From Coriaria nepalensis (Eukaryota > Streptophyta > Magnoliopsida > Cucurbitales > Coriariaceae), in the NCBI GenBank assembly GCA_027186245.1, contig CP114485.1, positions 930,001-994,000 of the forward strand: a stretch of DNA of 64,000 nucleotides, in the 5' to 3' direction. Shown here one piece after another: positions 46,648 to 62,663 of this stretch. The first letter of the stretch is position 1. Each line of letters starts with the position of its first letter. The notes under the pieces were generated by a model that was not told where the DNA came from, searched no databases, and saw nothing but the letters and a program-made list of their open reading frames with translations. A program made the translations under genes and the position numbers.

Positions 46648-48480
46648 AAGGTGACAATCCGGTGTAGTCTGTATTGGGCCAAAGCCCGTTTAATTCGGAT
46701 CGGGCACATCCTATTTTATTAAGACTGGGTTTAGATTGGGTCTTAAAATTCTCAGCCCAACTTTAACCTGATTAAGAACGGGCTTAAAAGTGAATTTTTT
46801 TTTTGAATAAAAATATCTTATAATATAATAAATAAGCTTTAGCTTAATAAAAAAGATTTATAATACAAAAGACATTTTTCATAAACATAAAATAAATTTT
46901 TCATTTTTTTTTCTATAAATACTCACATTTTTTTCCATACAAATACTCTATTTCTCTCGCTTATATTCTTACACTCAATTTTCTAAAAAATTTAAATATT
47001 TTCAATAATGGAATTTGATGAACCGCATGGACTAACTCTCATAACACACTCTACTTGAGACTATTTTGCAGAGCTTTATAAGATTGGCCAAAATTAGACA
47101 ACGATTTGCACAATGTTTATATGTACAAAACCTTTTGATGCAAGACCAAAAAGGGAATATGGCCATTTGCAGTGCTACTATAACTCGTAATATGTATGTG
47201 ATGGTGATGTACTATCTCCAAGTTTTCCACCACATATTTCGGAGACTAAATAAATATCGTAATATTATTTAGTAGTTATTTATTTATTATTATTTTTGTT
47301 TATTCATTACGAAAAATATGGTAATTAGCAGTATAGTACGAAAAATGCATCGCTAATTTAAGAAATTACTATTAAATACATGTTAGCGGTATAAGCATTG
47401 TCTGCCAATGACGAACCAGGAAATAAAAGGTAGCGATAAAAATGTAGTACCACAACTTTTTTGAGGCAGACATGAAAATTATCAAGCCAAATGCTAGAAA
47501 AGATAGAGAAGAGAAATGCAAGATGGACTAAGAAAAACCCATTCACAGGAGCACAATTTGTGACCCGTGATGCTCTACTTGCAAATTGGAGACTACTTTT
47601 AGTCTCATCTGCATGAATCTGCCATCAAATAAAGCACTTAGTAAAACATGATAGAGGAATCAAGACTACAGTCTATCATATGTAAACTATATCTAGAGTC
47701 TCACCCTTGCCTTTCAGCGCCTTCACTCAACTTTTTAATGACAGTTCCCAGTGTCATTAGGCTTTTATTTATGTGTGAACCCTCCTTGAGACGAATGCAC
47801 ACATGCACATTATGAAAATGATTAGCAGATTCACAGAGAATAAACCAGAACAGATGCTGAGGGAACTAAGGATCAAAGCCTTACTATAATCTAACCTTTA
47901 CTTTCACTTTCTCTAAAATTACATCTATTAGCTAGCATAATTTTGGTCAAAATCTTGACTATATAGAAGGGAGTAATCATCTTCCTCATTATGATTGTGG
48001 TTCGACTAAGAAAAAAATTGCTACAGACAGTGCATTTTAGAAGCAAGTTGAGCAAAATAAGAAATAACAATAATATTTAGGTTTCGGTAATTGGTTTTCA
48101 GAGGCTCTGACCGGAATGGTGACACCAAGTTGAGAGGGAGAGAGATGGTTCGAGTGATTAGAGTCTCTGCAACCCGAAATCACGACACCAGGTTGAGAGA
48201 ATCGCCGAGGTCAGAAACGATCGCACGGGGTTAGTGAGAATCGCACTAGGTTGACAGAAATGTTTAGGTGCGATAAAAAATTTATCTACTTCCAAATTTT
48301 CAATCATTTTCACGATAAAATTTTAAAATTTTCAACCATGACTTCAAGTATAATCTACTTGGGCTAAACCACGGGCCTAATATCATTATCCCACCCAAGA
48401 CTAACATTAGGTCAGGCTTGGCTTCAACACGTAGCCGGTAGACTCGAGCCGGTCCGACTCTAACTGCCACCTCGAAGGTG
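46648..48480. mobile_element. Degenerate hAT-like DNA transposon remnant
   Basis: The two ends are roughly inverted: aaggtgacaatccggtgtag at the left and the complement of ctctaactgccacctcga at the right, both giving AGGTGRCARTY. Both sub-terminal regions carry GGGCC/GGGTTT-type blocks typical of plant hAT-related elements (ttgggccaaagcccg, gggctaaaccacgggcc). No transposase frame or clear 8-base target duplication was found, so this is a decayed non-autonomous copy at best. The interior holds only short random frames. Confidence 0.35.
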
Positions 48481-48807
48481 CAGTAGCACTCAGCCCACTA
48501 ATTCTATTACAGCGTGAAAATTGCCTTAATTGTATTAATAACAAATATACGTGTCACGCATCGATGTGTTTATTATACATGAACAGTTCTATACATCTAA
48601 TCAATAACATCATCGACGAGATTCGTTAAACGAACAGAGGATAGATGAGAACACATGGTTCTTAGCTAGTCTATCTGTATAACATACGTCCCAACAAGCT
48701 GGTAGCTGGGCTATGCAGCTTCATTACACTCGTATACGTACAAAATCATTGTTTTTATTCCTATATAAACTTTATATATAACACGCATATAGACAAATTT
48801 AATGAAT

Positions 48808-49183
48808 TTAGTCATATTTCCAAGGAAGGCATATGAGATGCGGACAAGACTTATCCCACGTAGTGCTTCTTCTGCATTCTCCTCCCTCTATACCATCACA
48901 ACACTTGCACGCCACCCCAAGGGTCTGGACCATTAACATCTTCGTATTCACTTTATCATAATTACCATGCACCAAATCTAGTATCGATTAGCATCATTTG
49001 GCTCTTAATTTGGTTTATAAGGAAATTTAATTACAAGGGCCAATTCCGTAGTTTAAATTACTCACCTTGGAGTTTTCGGTGTGATCTGGGCCTGCTAGTA
49101 GCCTCTGCAAAATTTGCTGCAACTATCATGAAGAGGAAGACGATGAATATTGCAGGGAGTTTGCGAAGCTCCATGACTGTCAT
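48808..49183 (-). CDS. Small secreted cysteine-rich peptide, two exons
   Basis: Two short exons on the minus strand, 49066-49183 and 48808-48977, join in frame at a consensus GTGAGT donor and a CTAG acceptor, giving 95 residues. Residues 1-29 form a signal peptide (MTVMELRKLPAIFIVFLFMI). A basic linker follows (RPRSHRKLQ), then a less conserved spacer. The C terminus carries six cysteines spaced C-x-CC-x7-C-x9-C-x4-C (CKCCDGIEGGECRRS, WDKSCPHLICLPWKYD). A TA/CA microsatellite lies just upstream and may supply the TATA region. I vaguely recall similar plant peptides ending CLPWK but cannot name a function. A secreted signal or defence-related peptide is possible. The coherent splice, signal peptide and cysteine spacing argue that the gene is real. 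Confidence 0.75.
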
Positions 49184-50019
49184 GCTTCTGCAATATAATT
49201 GATATGAACTGGTAGCGAAGAATCAAAGAGGACAATTAGTCTATACACACACACACATATATATATATATATTATATATATTATGACAGGGAAGTTAATT
49301 ATGAAGAGGTTGTGGATGTTCTAGAATGAAAGGTGATTGATGCGGCTACGCGTTTTCATCACCATGAAGTTTCTTGTGGGGTCCATACACGATAAACAAA
49401 TTAACGTGGACTTTTTGGCTAATCGAGTCTTATTCTGGATTTTGAATTTTTCTGATTGTAATGAGCTGATGAATGATGATGATATGGGTTTTGTTTGAAA
49501 ATTACGACAACATCTTAGATAAATATTGCATCTCTAGAACCTTTTGTATCGATCCAATCCTTTCTTCAACGGTAAGAGAAGAATGGTTACAAAATCCAAA
49601 CATTTTCTCTGAAATTAAGTACAAAACTCGACATGCAGATAGAAGTAACCTCTGCTGTATAGTGTAAACAATAATTGGATGTAGTTTGGAGCTACGTGCT
49701 ATAGCATGTCTGCATCTGGACGACTTGTCGGCTACGTTTACTAGCGACAGGCGGAGCGTTGGTTGACTATAGCCGGTGAATCTGTCAACTTTGGATAAAA
49801 CGACTTGTAGTCACGATAGACTACTTACATTGCCTACTTGTCGATTGAAGGAACTCCTAAAACACTCCCTGACAAAGATTAGTACCGGAGTTCGTTACTA
49901 GAATCTCTTTTATGGCCAAAAGTTCGTTAGCAGAATATAAGAGAGGAAGAAAACAGAGTTTTTATTATTAGATAAAATTGAAAGCAATTAAAAAATTTAA
50001 AGACGCAACATTTTGTCGT
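49184..50019. other. Intergenic with CA/TA microsatellite
   Basis: CA and TA runs at 49244-49280. No exon is recognised; the right end is the 3' flank of the subtilase relic. Confidence 0.55.
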
Positions 50020-51581
<1,562 letters not shown>

Positions 51582-51594
51582 TTACATTTGCAAA

Positions 51595-52430
51595 CATAGG
51601 GATATCAGTGTCGGGACTTCAAACGTGCTTATCAAAAGCTTGCAAGCCGTTACTTCGGTCCCTATAACGTGTTGGCTCGCATCGAGGCTGTTGCCTACAA
51701 GTTGGAGCTACATGAGACTTGGAAGATTCATCCGGTTTTTCACGTGTGAGTGGGTTCGCAAGCTGTTATCCATTCCACTGATCCGCCCTATAACGAGGAA
51801 GGGCTGCTTGCTCTTGAACCAGCAGACGTGCTTCGTTTTCGCTGGATGGATTCAACAGGGCGGTAGTCGTGTTCGTGAAGCATTGGTTCAATGGCGAGCT
51901 CTTGGGAACCTGTTTCGATCCTTCACCAGCGTTTTCCAGATTTGAACCTTGAGGACAAGGTTCGAATTTTGGCGGGGAGTAATGATGGGCCGGAGGATAG
52001 TTTTGGGCCGCGGCGCAGTGTATGGGCCAAACATGTGAACCCAAGGCTTCAGGATTATGTTGTTTAAGCCATGAAAAGCAAATCCCATGCAATCTGCTAT
52101 ATTATCTATTTTATCATTTTGTTATTTATTTGAGTTATCAAGAAGCATTCGTAGGCTTAGTTCTTGGTAGTTTATCTTTATCATTAGTTGAGTTTTCCTT
52201 TTGTTGAGGGTAAGTTGTTGGGCTTCTGCTATATAATGCAGACCCCTTTTTGCAATTGATTATGAAGAATATTTTACGTAATGAGTTAAGAACCTTGTCT
52301 CTCAACACCGTGGAATCCCGTTACTCTCGAACCATCGTTCTATGACATCATCATCGGCGAATGCTACTTGGTTGAAGATAAGCAGGGAGTAAGCAAAGAT
52401 GAACAGTATATAAAGCATGACAAAGAACAT
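51595..52430 (+). mobile_element. Ty3/gypsy LTR-retrotransposon remnant (integrase C terminus and probable LTR)
   Basis: The plus strand encodes the end of a gypsy polyprotein: [37 protein letters not shown], then an in-frame stop. Shifted pieces follow of the usual tail (ALVQW, then EPVSILHQRFPDLNLEDKV and ILAGSNDGP). From about 52090 the sequence is non-coding and LTR-like, with ctatataatgcagac and ttgtctctcaacaccgtgg, so a 3' LTR is likely, though its edges cannot be fixed. No 5' half, reverse transcriptase or matching LTR is present. Defective and short. Confidence 0.7.
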
Positions 52431-52883
52431 TTCTGACTTTCCATTTGGTTGAGACTCCTAATGCTTTAGATTTTGATTTACATACAGACCAGGATACTGA
52501 CGGAACTTTTTGATCGATCGTCACTTCGGGTTCTCAAACACGATTAACTGAAATTCTTAATTTCCGGCATTCCACAATGTTCTTGTTAGCAGATTTTCCA
52601 AGTTTACATAAGAAGGAAAATTCAAAGTGAGACCAAAATATAATATATAAGTCCGTGAAGAACTAGAGAATAAAAACATATCAAATTTCATTCTCTTTAT
52701 ACGGTTGCTGTTTTCTTCATCTTTCAGCCTCTTTTAAAAGGACATAAAGATTCCTTGCAACCATAAACCTCGCTATTAACATTGTTGTAATGGGATAAGA
52801 AGAGATTAAACAAATTCACAAATCACAGACTTCAAGCCTTTTGGTTTAGCAGTAGTGTACATTAGTAATACACATGGATGCAA
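52431..52883. other. Intergenic, intact subtilase 3' flank
   Basis: No gene is recognised. On the minus strand around 52300-52420 a short hydrophobic frame (MLYILFIFAYSLLIFNQ) could be a stray first exon, but this is unproven. Confidence 0.4.
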
Positions 52884-55937
<3,054 letters not shown>

Positions 55938-57298
55938 TTTTAAGGCTCACCGTTGAAGATAGATATGATATGTTTAACATATATATATATATATGATCGA
56001 CTTCTTAATAATGAATAATCAAAATTCAAAGCGAATGTTTCTTTGTATATTCATATGAAGAAGTATTACAACTTGACCATGCCTCAAGCACATCGATCCA
56101 AATACCATTTCAAATTTGTTAAATTAAGAGAATAATGATCAGAATTAGTCATCTCTTCAGTTTTATATACAACTAATAAAGCTGGAGCCATGTTTGACAT
56201 CACAGCGGTGACTGTGAGATGTTTTCTGTTTCGTAACGAATTCATTGACATTGAATAATACAATCTCATAAGCTTAGAAAGATGATGCTGTCTTATCATC
56301 TTTCATTATTGTTTTACTGTCTTATCATCTTCAGAACACAACTCAATCGTGTGCTTTAAAAACAATATGCCAATTTGGCCTGTTTGCTTAAAGACTAATA
56401 AATATTAGTTTAGCTTAAATAATTGAATTAGTAAAACTAAATCGTTTGTGATGCCAAACCGGCCAATGGGCATAGTGTGCAAAAATGACTAACATCCGCT
56501 CCATCATCATTTTGAACTTGTCATCTTGACTTTGACTTTTTACTTTTAAAATATATATATATATATATATATATATTTTGTTTTTTCTTTAAGTAAACGA
56601 GTTTTTTTTTTCTTAATAACATTTCTGAAGTTAAATAATCGCAATTATTTATTAAATGGAAGATTTGAATAGATAATTGTATTATTGATAGATATATAAT
56701 TTTATTTTATAGTAAATAAATAAATTTATTTCAATTATTAAAAAAATTTAATAATAATAATAATAATTTTTTTTTTTTTTGTGCTCATTCAATGGACGCA
56801 TGAAATTCGGACCAAAAAAGTAAATTGAAACAAGAAGTGCCGGCTTAAGTGCCGTGCCGTGCGTTATTCTGTTTTCTTTTCCATGGCTCTGTGGAAAACT
56901 ATGCTTTCTTCTTCTCCTTCTCTTCTCTCTTCATCCATACACGCTGCAACACATTTTGCTAATCAATTTCCAATCATTTCTGTGGCTACTTCTTTCTCTT
57001 CTCTCAATTCCCGTTTCGTTTCTCTGCAGAAGAAAACACTACAACGTAAACAGGGAAGAATCAAGTAGACACTTTTTCTTTTTTTTTTTTTCTTTTTCGG
57101 GAAGCAGAAACTTGAAAGGCTTTTTCTTCAGCCTTTTTTCTTCTCCTTTTCCGTCATTTTCCTGAGAAACAACCGGATTAGGCAATGAGATTGCTAGTTG
57201 TGTGTTGTTGACGGAAATTTGGTGCTGCTGGAATATTGGATCTTCAGGTAGGTGTTAACTGTTGCTAGCTAGGGCAGAGTAAACAGAGCTTTGAACCC
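55938..57298. other. Divergent intergenic region, subtilase and RABA2
   Basis: TA microsatellites at about 55978-55994 and 56550-56576, and an AAT run near 56749-56766. CT-rich leader-like sequence at 56890-57180 probably belongs to the RABA2 5' UTR, and a GTAGGT donor-like site at 57248 hints at a leader intron. No other gene is seen. Confidence 0.5.
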
Positions 57299-58295
57299 AT
57301 GGCTTACAAGGTGGATAATGAATACGATTACCTCTTCAAAATTGTTGTGATCGGTGATTCTGGTGTTGGAAAATCAAACATCCTTTCCAGATATACTCGC
57401 AATGAGTTCTGTTTAGAGTCTAAGTCCACCATTGGAGTTGAATTCGCAAACAGAACATTGCAGGTTTCCATTCTTCGTCTTTTTTATCTTGTCATTCCAT
57501 TTGCGAGCGAGAGATTCTGCATGTTTTAAGTTTATAGATTCTAGATTGAGGGATTGCTGTTTGCTTATAATAATAAGACTATATTTCGTGCTTGAATCCA
57601 ACATATTCCCTGTTAGAGAATACCGTGACTTGTACTTTACATCTGAAACATCCATATATGCAGACCAACTGTTTGTAGAATTGCAAACACTCAAATATAT
57701 TATCCGACTCCTGTTCAGATACATACGTTTCATTAAGAAATTAACGTCCTATTGTTTTTATGTAATCAAGTAAATCCATTTTCTCTGCGAGTTTATGATG
57801 ATATTTGTTTGGACACAGGTAGAGGGTAAGACAGTGAAAGCGCAGATATGGGACACAGCAGGACAGGAACGATACAGAGCCATAACAAGCGCATATTACA
57901 GAGGAGCTGTTGGGGCACTTGTGGTTTATGACATAACCAAGAGACAAACATTCGAGAATGTTCAGAGGTGGCTCCGTGAACTTAGAGACCATGCAGATTC
58001 CAACATAGTGATCATGATGGCCGGAAACAAGTCTGATCTCAAACATCTAAGAATGATCCCGTCCGAAGACGCTCAAAACTTTGCGGAGAAAGAAGGTCTC
58101 TCATTCCTTGAAACTTCAGCATTGGAGGCTTTAAATGTCGAGAAAGCATTTCAGACAATCATGTTGGACATTTACCATATTATGAGCAAGAAAGCTCTGG
58201 CTGCTCAAGAGGCTGCTTCCACCTCTGGTCTCCACGGCACTACCATCAATGTTGCTAACACTAATACAATCAACAAACCATGTTGTTCTGCCTAA
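57299..58295 (+). CDS. RABA2: RABA2-type Rab11-like small GTPase
   Basis: Membrane-traffic GTPase of the trans-Golgi/early endosome that acts in secretion and cell-plate formation. Two exons (57299-57463, 57819-58295) join in frame, giving 213 residues. The nucleotide-binding motifs are intact: P-loop GDSGVGKS, switch I STIGVEF, switch [25 protein letters not shown] for guanine binding, and ETSAL. The tail ends NKPCCSA, with two adjacent cysteines for geranylgeranylation. The variable N terminus [20 protein letters not shown] and the [20 protein letters not shown] block place it in RABA2. FANRTLQ has Asn where Thr is usual. No lesion is seen. Confidence 0.95.
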
Positions 58296-59527
58296 CAACT
58301 CGTTTGATCGCTTTCATATTAAATCTCTACCGTATAGTTTTTAACAGTTTCTCCATTCAAGATGGGTGAATGATGAATTGACCCATAGTGTGTCTCAATC
58401 GGTTTAGTAGATTGGAAAGGTAGAAGAGAAAATTTTGCAATTTGCATCATAATTGTAGTTAATTCACATTGACATTGCTCAATTGCTTCCAAAAATATTT
58501 TTTGAGTAACTGTTGATATGCCTTAAATCTTTCCATCGTGTTCCTTGATGTTCGATTTTGAATCACCCTAAAAGAAGAAAGCGACTGTCCAAAAGCTTCT
58601 TTTGGATTAGCTTTATTCTTAATGCCTTTGCTCAAAAGAGATTAACCCTAAGTATCTTATAATTAACACATTGTGTGGTGATTAAAGATTGAAATGTTAG
58701 CGTCAATCATTCTCGGAAGCAGAGGAATAATAAGCATATAGACTTTTAGTACTAATTGATTATTACAAATCATGTATGTAACGTCTTTTAAGCATATGCT
58801 TTCTAACAACGCTACATCGAATGAATGCTATCCAACAAGGCTATGAAGCTTGGTCCTAGATTGATACCAAAACCTTCTGTATTATCTCTGGCTACTTGAT
58901 CCCCAGATTTCAGTACCACATGATGAGATTGTGTGAATGATTCCATTGATATAATATTCGTCGAAGCCTTACTGGGACACATGCCGAATACGTATATACA
59001 TACTAACTCATGTTACAGACAGACAATGAATGTCTCAGTATGGAAGTCAAAAGATGTAATCTTCTCGGGATTGTAGGGCAGGTTCTCCTTTTATAGAAAG
59101 TAATAAGTAGTATGATCATCTGGCAGGTTCTCCTTTTATAGAAAGTAATAAGTAGTATGATCATCTATATACATACTTGGCTGTAATCTGTATCTACTAT
59201 CTAGTAAGAGTTTCTCTTATTTTTTGAGTAATTACGAACCTCAACTTTTTGACTGGGGTCTAAGAAAAAAGTGGAGAATACTTTCACAATCAAACAAAGA
59301 ACGGAACGTTTAAGTGGGAAAAATGATTCCATTTAGGCATTTACCATGTTATTTTAAGCAAGCAAATTCCACACGCTTAAAAGCATTGGAATTTATGGAA
59401 AGCATTTGGCCTCTAGGCCCAAAGCTACCCCCCATCACTACTCTTTTTCTTCTATAAGACCCTTTTCTCTGCTCTTTAGTGGCTCATTCAGCTAGTTAGT
59501 CACACTTACTATCTAGCACCAGCAAAG
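58296..59527. other. Intergenic, RABA2 3' flank and NPF5 promoter
   Basis: Contains a perfect 45-bp tandem repeat and a TATA-like ctataaga near 59452-59459, about 70 bases before the NPF5 start. No gene is seen. Confidence 0.6.
59077..59166. repeat. Perfect 45-bp tandem duplication
   Basis: Two identical 45-base copies sit directly head to tail (59077-59121, 59122-59166), each beginning ggcaggttctcc and ending tatgatcatct. Identity is complete, so the duplication is recent. It lies about 360 bases upstream of the NPF5 start. Confidence 0.97.
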
Positions 59528-61909
59528 ATGGAAGCGGGATTAGAGAGGAAAGAAGCTAGAGGTGAACAAGGCAATGAAAAGGTGGACAATGATGAACTAA
59601 AGTTTGTTCATGATTCATCTGTTGATTACAAAGGAGCACTTCCTCTCCGTTCTTCCACCGGCGTTTGGAAAGCCGCTCTCTTTATCATCAGTAAGTAGAA
59701 AAACGGTTTGTTTAGGATATTGATTATGCTTAAGAAAATAACTTTACTACTCTGTCTACCTTAACGTTAATGAATATATCAGATGCTCCGTTTTTTAATC
59801 TTATACTGTGCTAATTAGTCCCTACCTCATTTGAAAAATCAAATTAGAACGTTATTTTACGACAAGTACGATAAAGGGCTATGTTCCTCTGTTTTCGAAA
59901 CGGAGTGATCTATTTTCTCAACAGAGTGCCCTGCTTTCAAAATCTGCTTTTCATTTTGGTACACTGTTTGTGAAAAGAAGCTGTGTATATCAAATTCTCT
60001 ATTTTCTTATTTTATTTTGTGCTAATGTCTCCACCTTAGTCGTCATCACCGAACTGTACCTTGTGTTTATGTAGCTATAGAATTCAGTGAGAGACTGAGC
60101 TTCTTTGGAATAGCAACAAATCTCATCTCATACCTCACCAAAGTGATTCACCAAGACCTCAAAACAGCAGCCAAGAGTGTGAACTATTGGTCGGGAGTAA
60201 CCACAATGATGCCCCTCTTTGGTGGCTTCTTAGCGGACTCGTATATAGGCCGATTCACCATGGTCCTTATCTCTTCGCTCGTATATATAATGGTAATCAA
60301 AGGAATCTTAACACCCATTTAAAACTGATTATTTAGTTACAACATCTATAACTAAGAAATCAATTACCTATTAATCAGGGTCTAAGCCTCTTGACAGTGT
60401 CCCAATTCATCCCAAGCTTAACTCCATGCAGAACTAGCTCACCAACTATGTGTACTCATCCAAGGAAGATTCGTGAAGTTGTCTTCTTCGTTGCACTGTA
60501 TTGTCTCTCTATTGGAACAGGAGGACACAAGCCATGTCTAGAAAGTTTTGGAGCCGATCAATTCGACGACAGTCATTCGAAAGAGAGGAAGAAGAAGATG
60601 TCTTACTTCAATTGGTGGAACTTTGCTCTCTGTTGTGGACTCTTTCTCGGGGTAACATTGATTGTCTACATCCAAGACTATGTTAGCTGGGGTGTTGCTA
60701 ATCTAATTCTCGCTATCATCATGGCAATCACAGTCATAATCTTCTATCTGGGCAAGCCTTGTTACCGTTATAGGATACCTCAAGGTAGCCCTATAACACC
60801 GATGTTTCGGGTTTTGGTAGCAGCATTTAAAAAAAGAAGCTTGCCCTTTCCTTCGAGCCCTGCTCAGTTATATGAAATTCCCAATTCAACTAAGTTTCGT
60901 GGAAGACGTCTTGGTCACACAGATCGACTTAGGTAAGCATCAAGCTGATTGATGTACATTTTCTCAATAAGAAAATTGCGGTTTTATTATAATGTTGGTC
61001 ATATACAGATTTCTTGACAAGGCAGCTATAATTGAAGAAGAGGAGAAGGAGGAGGAGACATCTATTGAGCAAAAACTGCAAAACAGACCTTGGAGATTAA
61101 CAACAGTGACAGAAGTCGAAGAAGTGAAGCTTGTTCTAAACATGATTCCTATATGGCTTACTTCCCTGCCATTCGGGGTATGTGTCGCTCAAGCTCCGAC
61201 GTTTTTCGTCAAACAAGCCGCTACAATGAACTTAAAAATCACTAACAACTTCAAAATGCCACCTGCTTCTATCTACTCTGTAGCCGCTATAGGAATGATA
61301 ATCTCAGTCACAAGTTATGAAAAAGCCATCGTCCCGATCCTAAGAAAAACAACCGGGAACGAGCGAGGGCTAAACATCCTCAAAAGGATCGGTATCGGCA
61401 TGGTTTTCTCTGTCCTGGCAATGTCAGTAGCAGCCATAGTGGAAAGGGAGAGACTAAGCAGGGCACATAATGAAAACAACAGGGGAGTAGGAATAATGAG
61501 TGTGTTCTGGTTAGCTCCTCAGTATATACTACTTGGTTTAGGAGATGGGTTCACTCTGGTTGGTTTGCAAGAGTATTTTTATGACCAGGTGCCTGATGCT
61601 ATGAGGAGCATAGGGATTGCCTTCTACCTTAGCGTGATAGGTGGGGGAAGTTTTTTGAGCAGCTTATTGATTAGTGTTGTGGACAATGTTACTGACAATG
61701 GCGTGGGGAGGAAGCAGAGTTGGTTTGGTAAGGACTTGAACGCGAGCCGTTTAGACAAGTTTTACTGGCTTCTAGCTGCTATAAATGGGTTTAATCTGGG
61801 TGTTTATGTGTTGGTGAGTAGGAGGTATACTTATAAGAATGTGCAGGGAAGGGAAGTTGGTGGCGGTGCAGGCGCTGATGATGACAAGGTGGTGGAGCTT
61901 GTGGCCTGA
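59528..61909 (+). CDS. NPF5: NRT1/PTR family (NPF5.6/5.7-like) transporter
   Basis: Proton-coupled transporter of the plant NPF family, members of which move nitrate, peptides or hormones. Four exons join in frame: 59528-59690, 60075-60292, 60379-60932 and 61009-61909, giving 611 residues, the usual length. After an acidic N terminus comes DSSVDYKGALPLRSSTGVWK, then the proton-coupling ExxER motif (EFSERLSFFGIATNL). NYWSGVTTMMPLFGGFLADS, SIGTGGHKPCLESFGADQFD and SYFNWWNFALCCGLF are NPF hallmarks. The second half has WLAPQYILLGLGDGFTLVGL and FYDQVPDAMRSIGIAFYLS. About twelve membrane segments with a charged central loop (EEEEKEEETS) are visible. Sequence matches NPF5.6/5.7 best; the substrate is unknown. 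A mitochondrial carrier follows, as in Arabidopsis. Confidence 0.94.
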
Positions 61910-62663
61910 CTGACAATCAATGTCAACGTTCCTGCATCTTTAGCGTAATCCGAAAATAGACGAACTATTTTAAAATTCACGTGTAAAAATCTCTCTGTCG
62001 ACCACTTTCTTAGTTATTTTCTATGTTGTGAAATGAAATTCTTGAGTTACTACATAAACATCGTGTATCAGATGGGACAAGACTCGTCAATTTCCAAACA
62101 TTCTTATTAGGGTGAAAGTAAGAGAAGGAAAGAATAAAAGAAAGAATATTCTACAATGAGAATACAGATATTCTGAGCTCTATCACTCCCTGCATCCACG
62201 GCTACTATAGTCACATGGGACCATGTAAAACTATCCATCAGTTTTGAATGAAATAAAATCTGACCGAACAAATTTGATCATCAGTAATCCTAATATACAT
62301 TTGCCCGTACCTAATCAGATTATGTTACTGAACAAACGACGTTGATGCCGCAAATGCTGACCGTCTTTGCAGTTTGCGCCTTTTCCCCAACTTCAAACGA
62401 CACCATTCCCTTCCAATACGACGTTGATTCCTTCCGCTACCTTTTTCTCTCTCTCCGTTCAAATTACGCTAGACTTGACTGAAGAACAAAGGACCTTTGT
62501 GTTCTTGCTCGCATTCTCTGTTATGATTCCGTGAAATTAGGGGTTGGAATTCACTCGCTTTGGTTAAATTGGGTATCTTTTTTGCGGTTTAAGGAGACTG
62601 CTTCTTGCTGCGATACTGTACAGAGAGCGAAGTTGGGAACGGAGTGAGAGAGGGAGATTGGAT
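61910..62663. other. Intergenic, NPF5 3' flank and carrier promoter
   Basis: Nothing beyond expected 3' and 5' flanks. A CT-rich tract (62443-62457) lies in the probable leader of the carrier gene. Confidence 0.6.

Noticed and set aside
47066..47272. Open frame inside the putative hAT-like element considered as transposase
   Set aside because: No hAT dimerisation or zinc-finger motif can be seen and it is only 68 residues.
57413..57773. Frames on both strands within the RABA2 intron
   Set aside because: They extend from exon 1 into a clear GT-AG intron and have no similarity.
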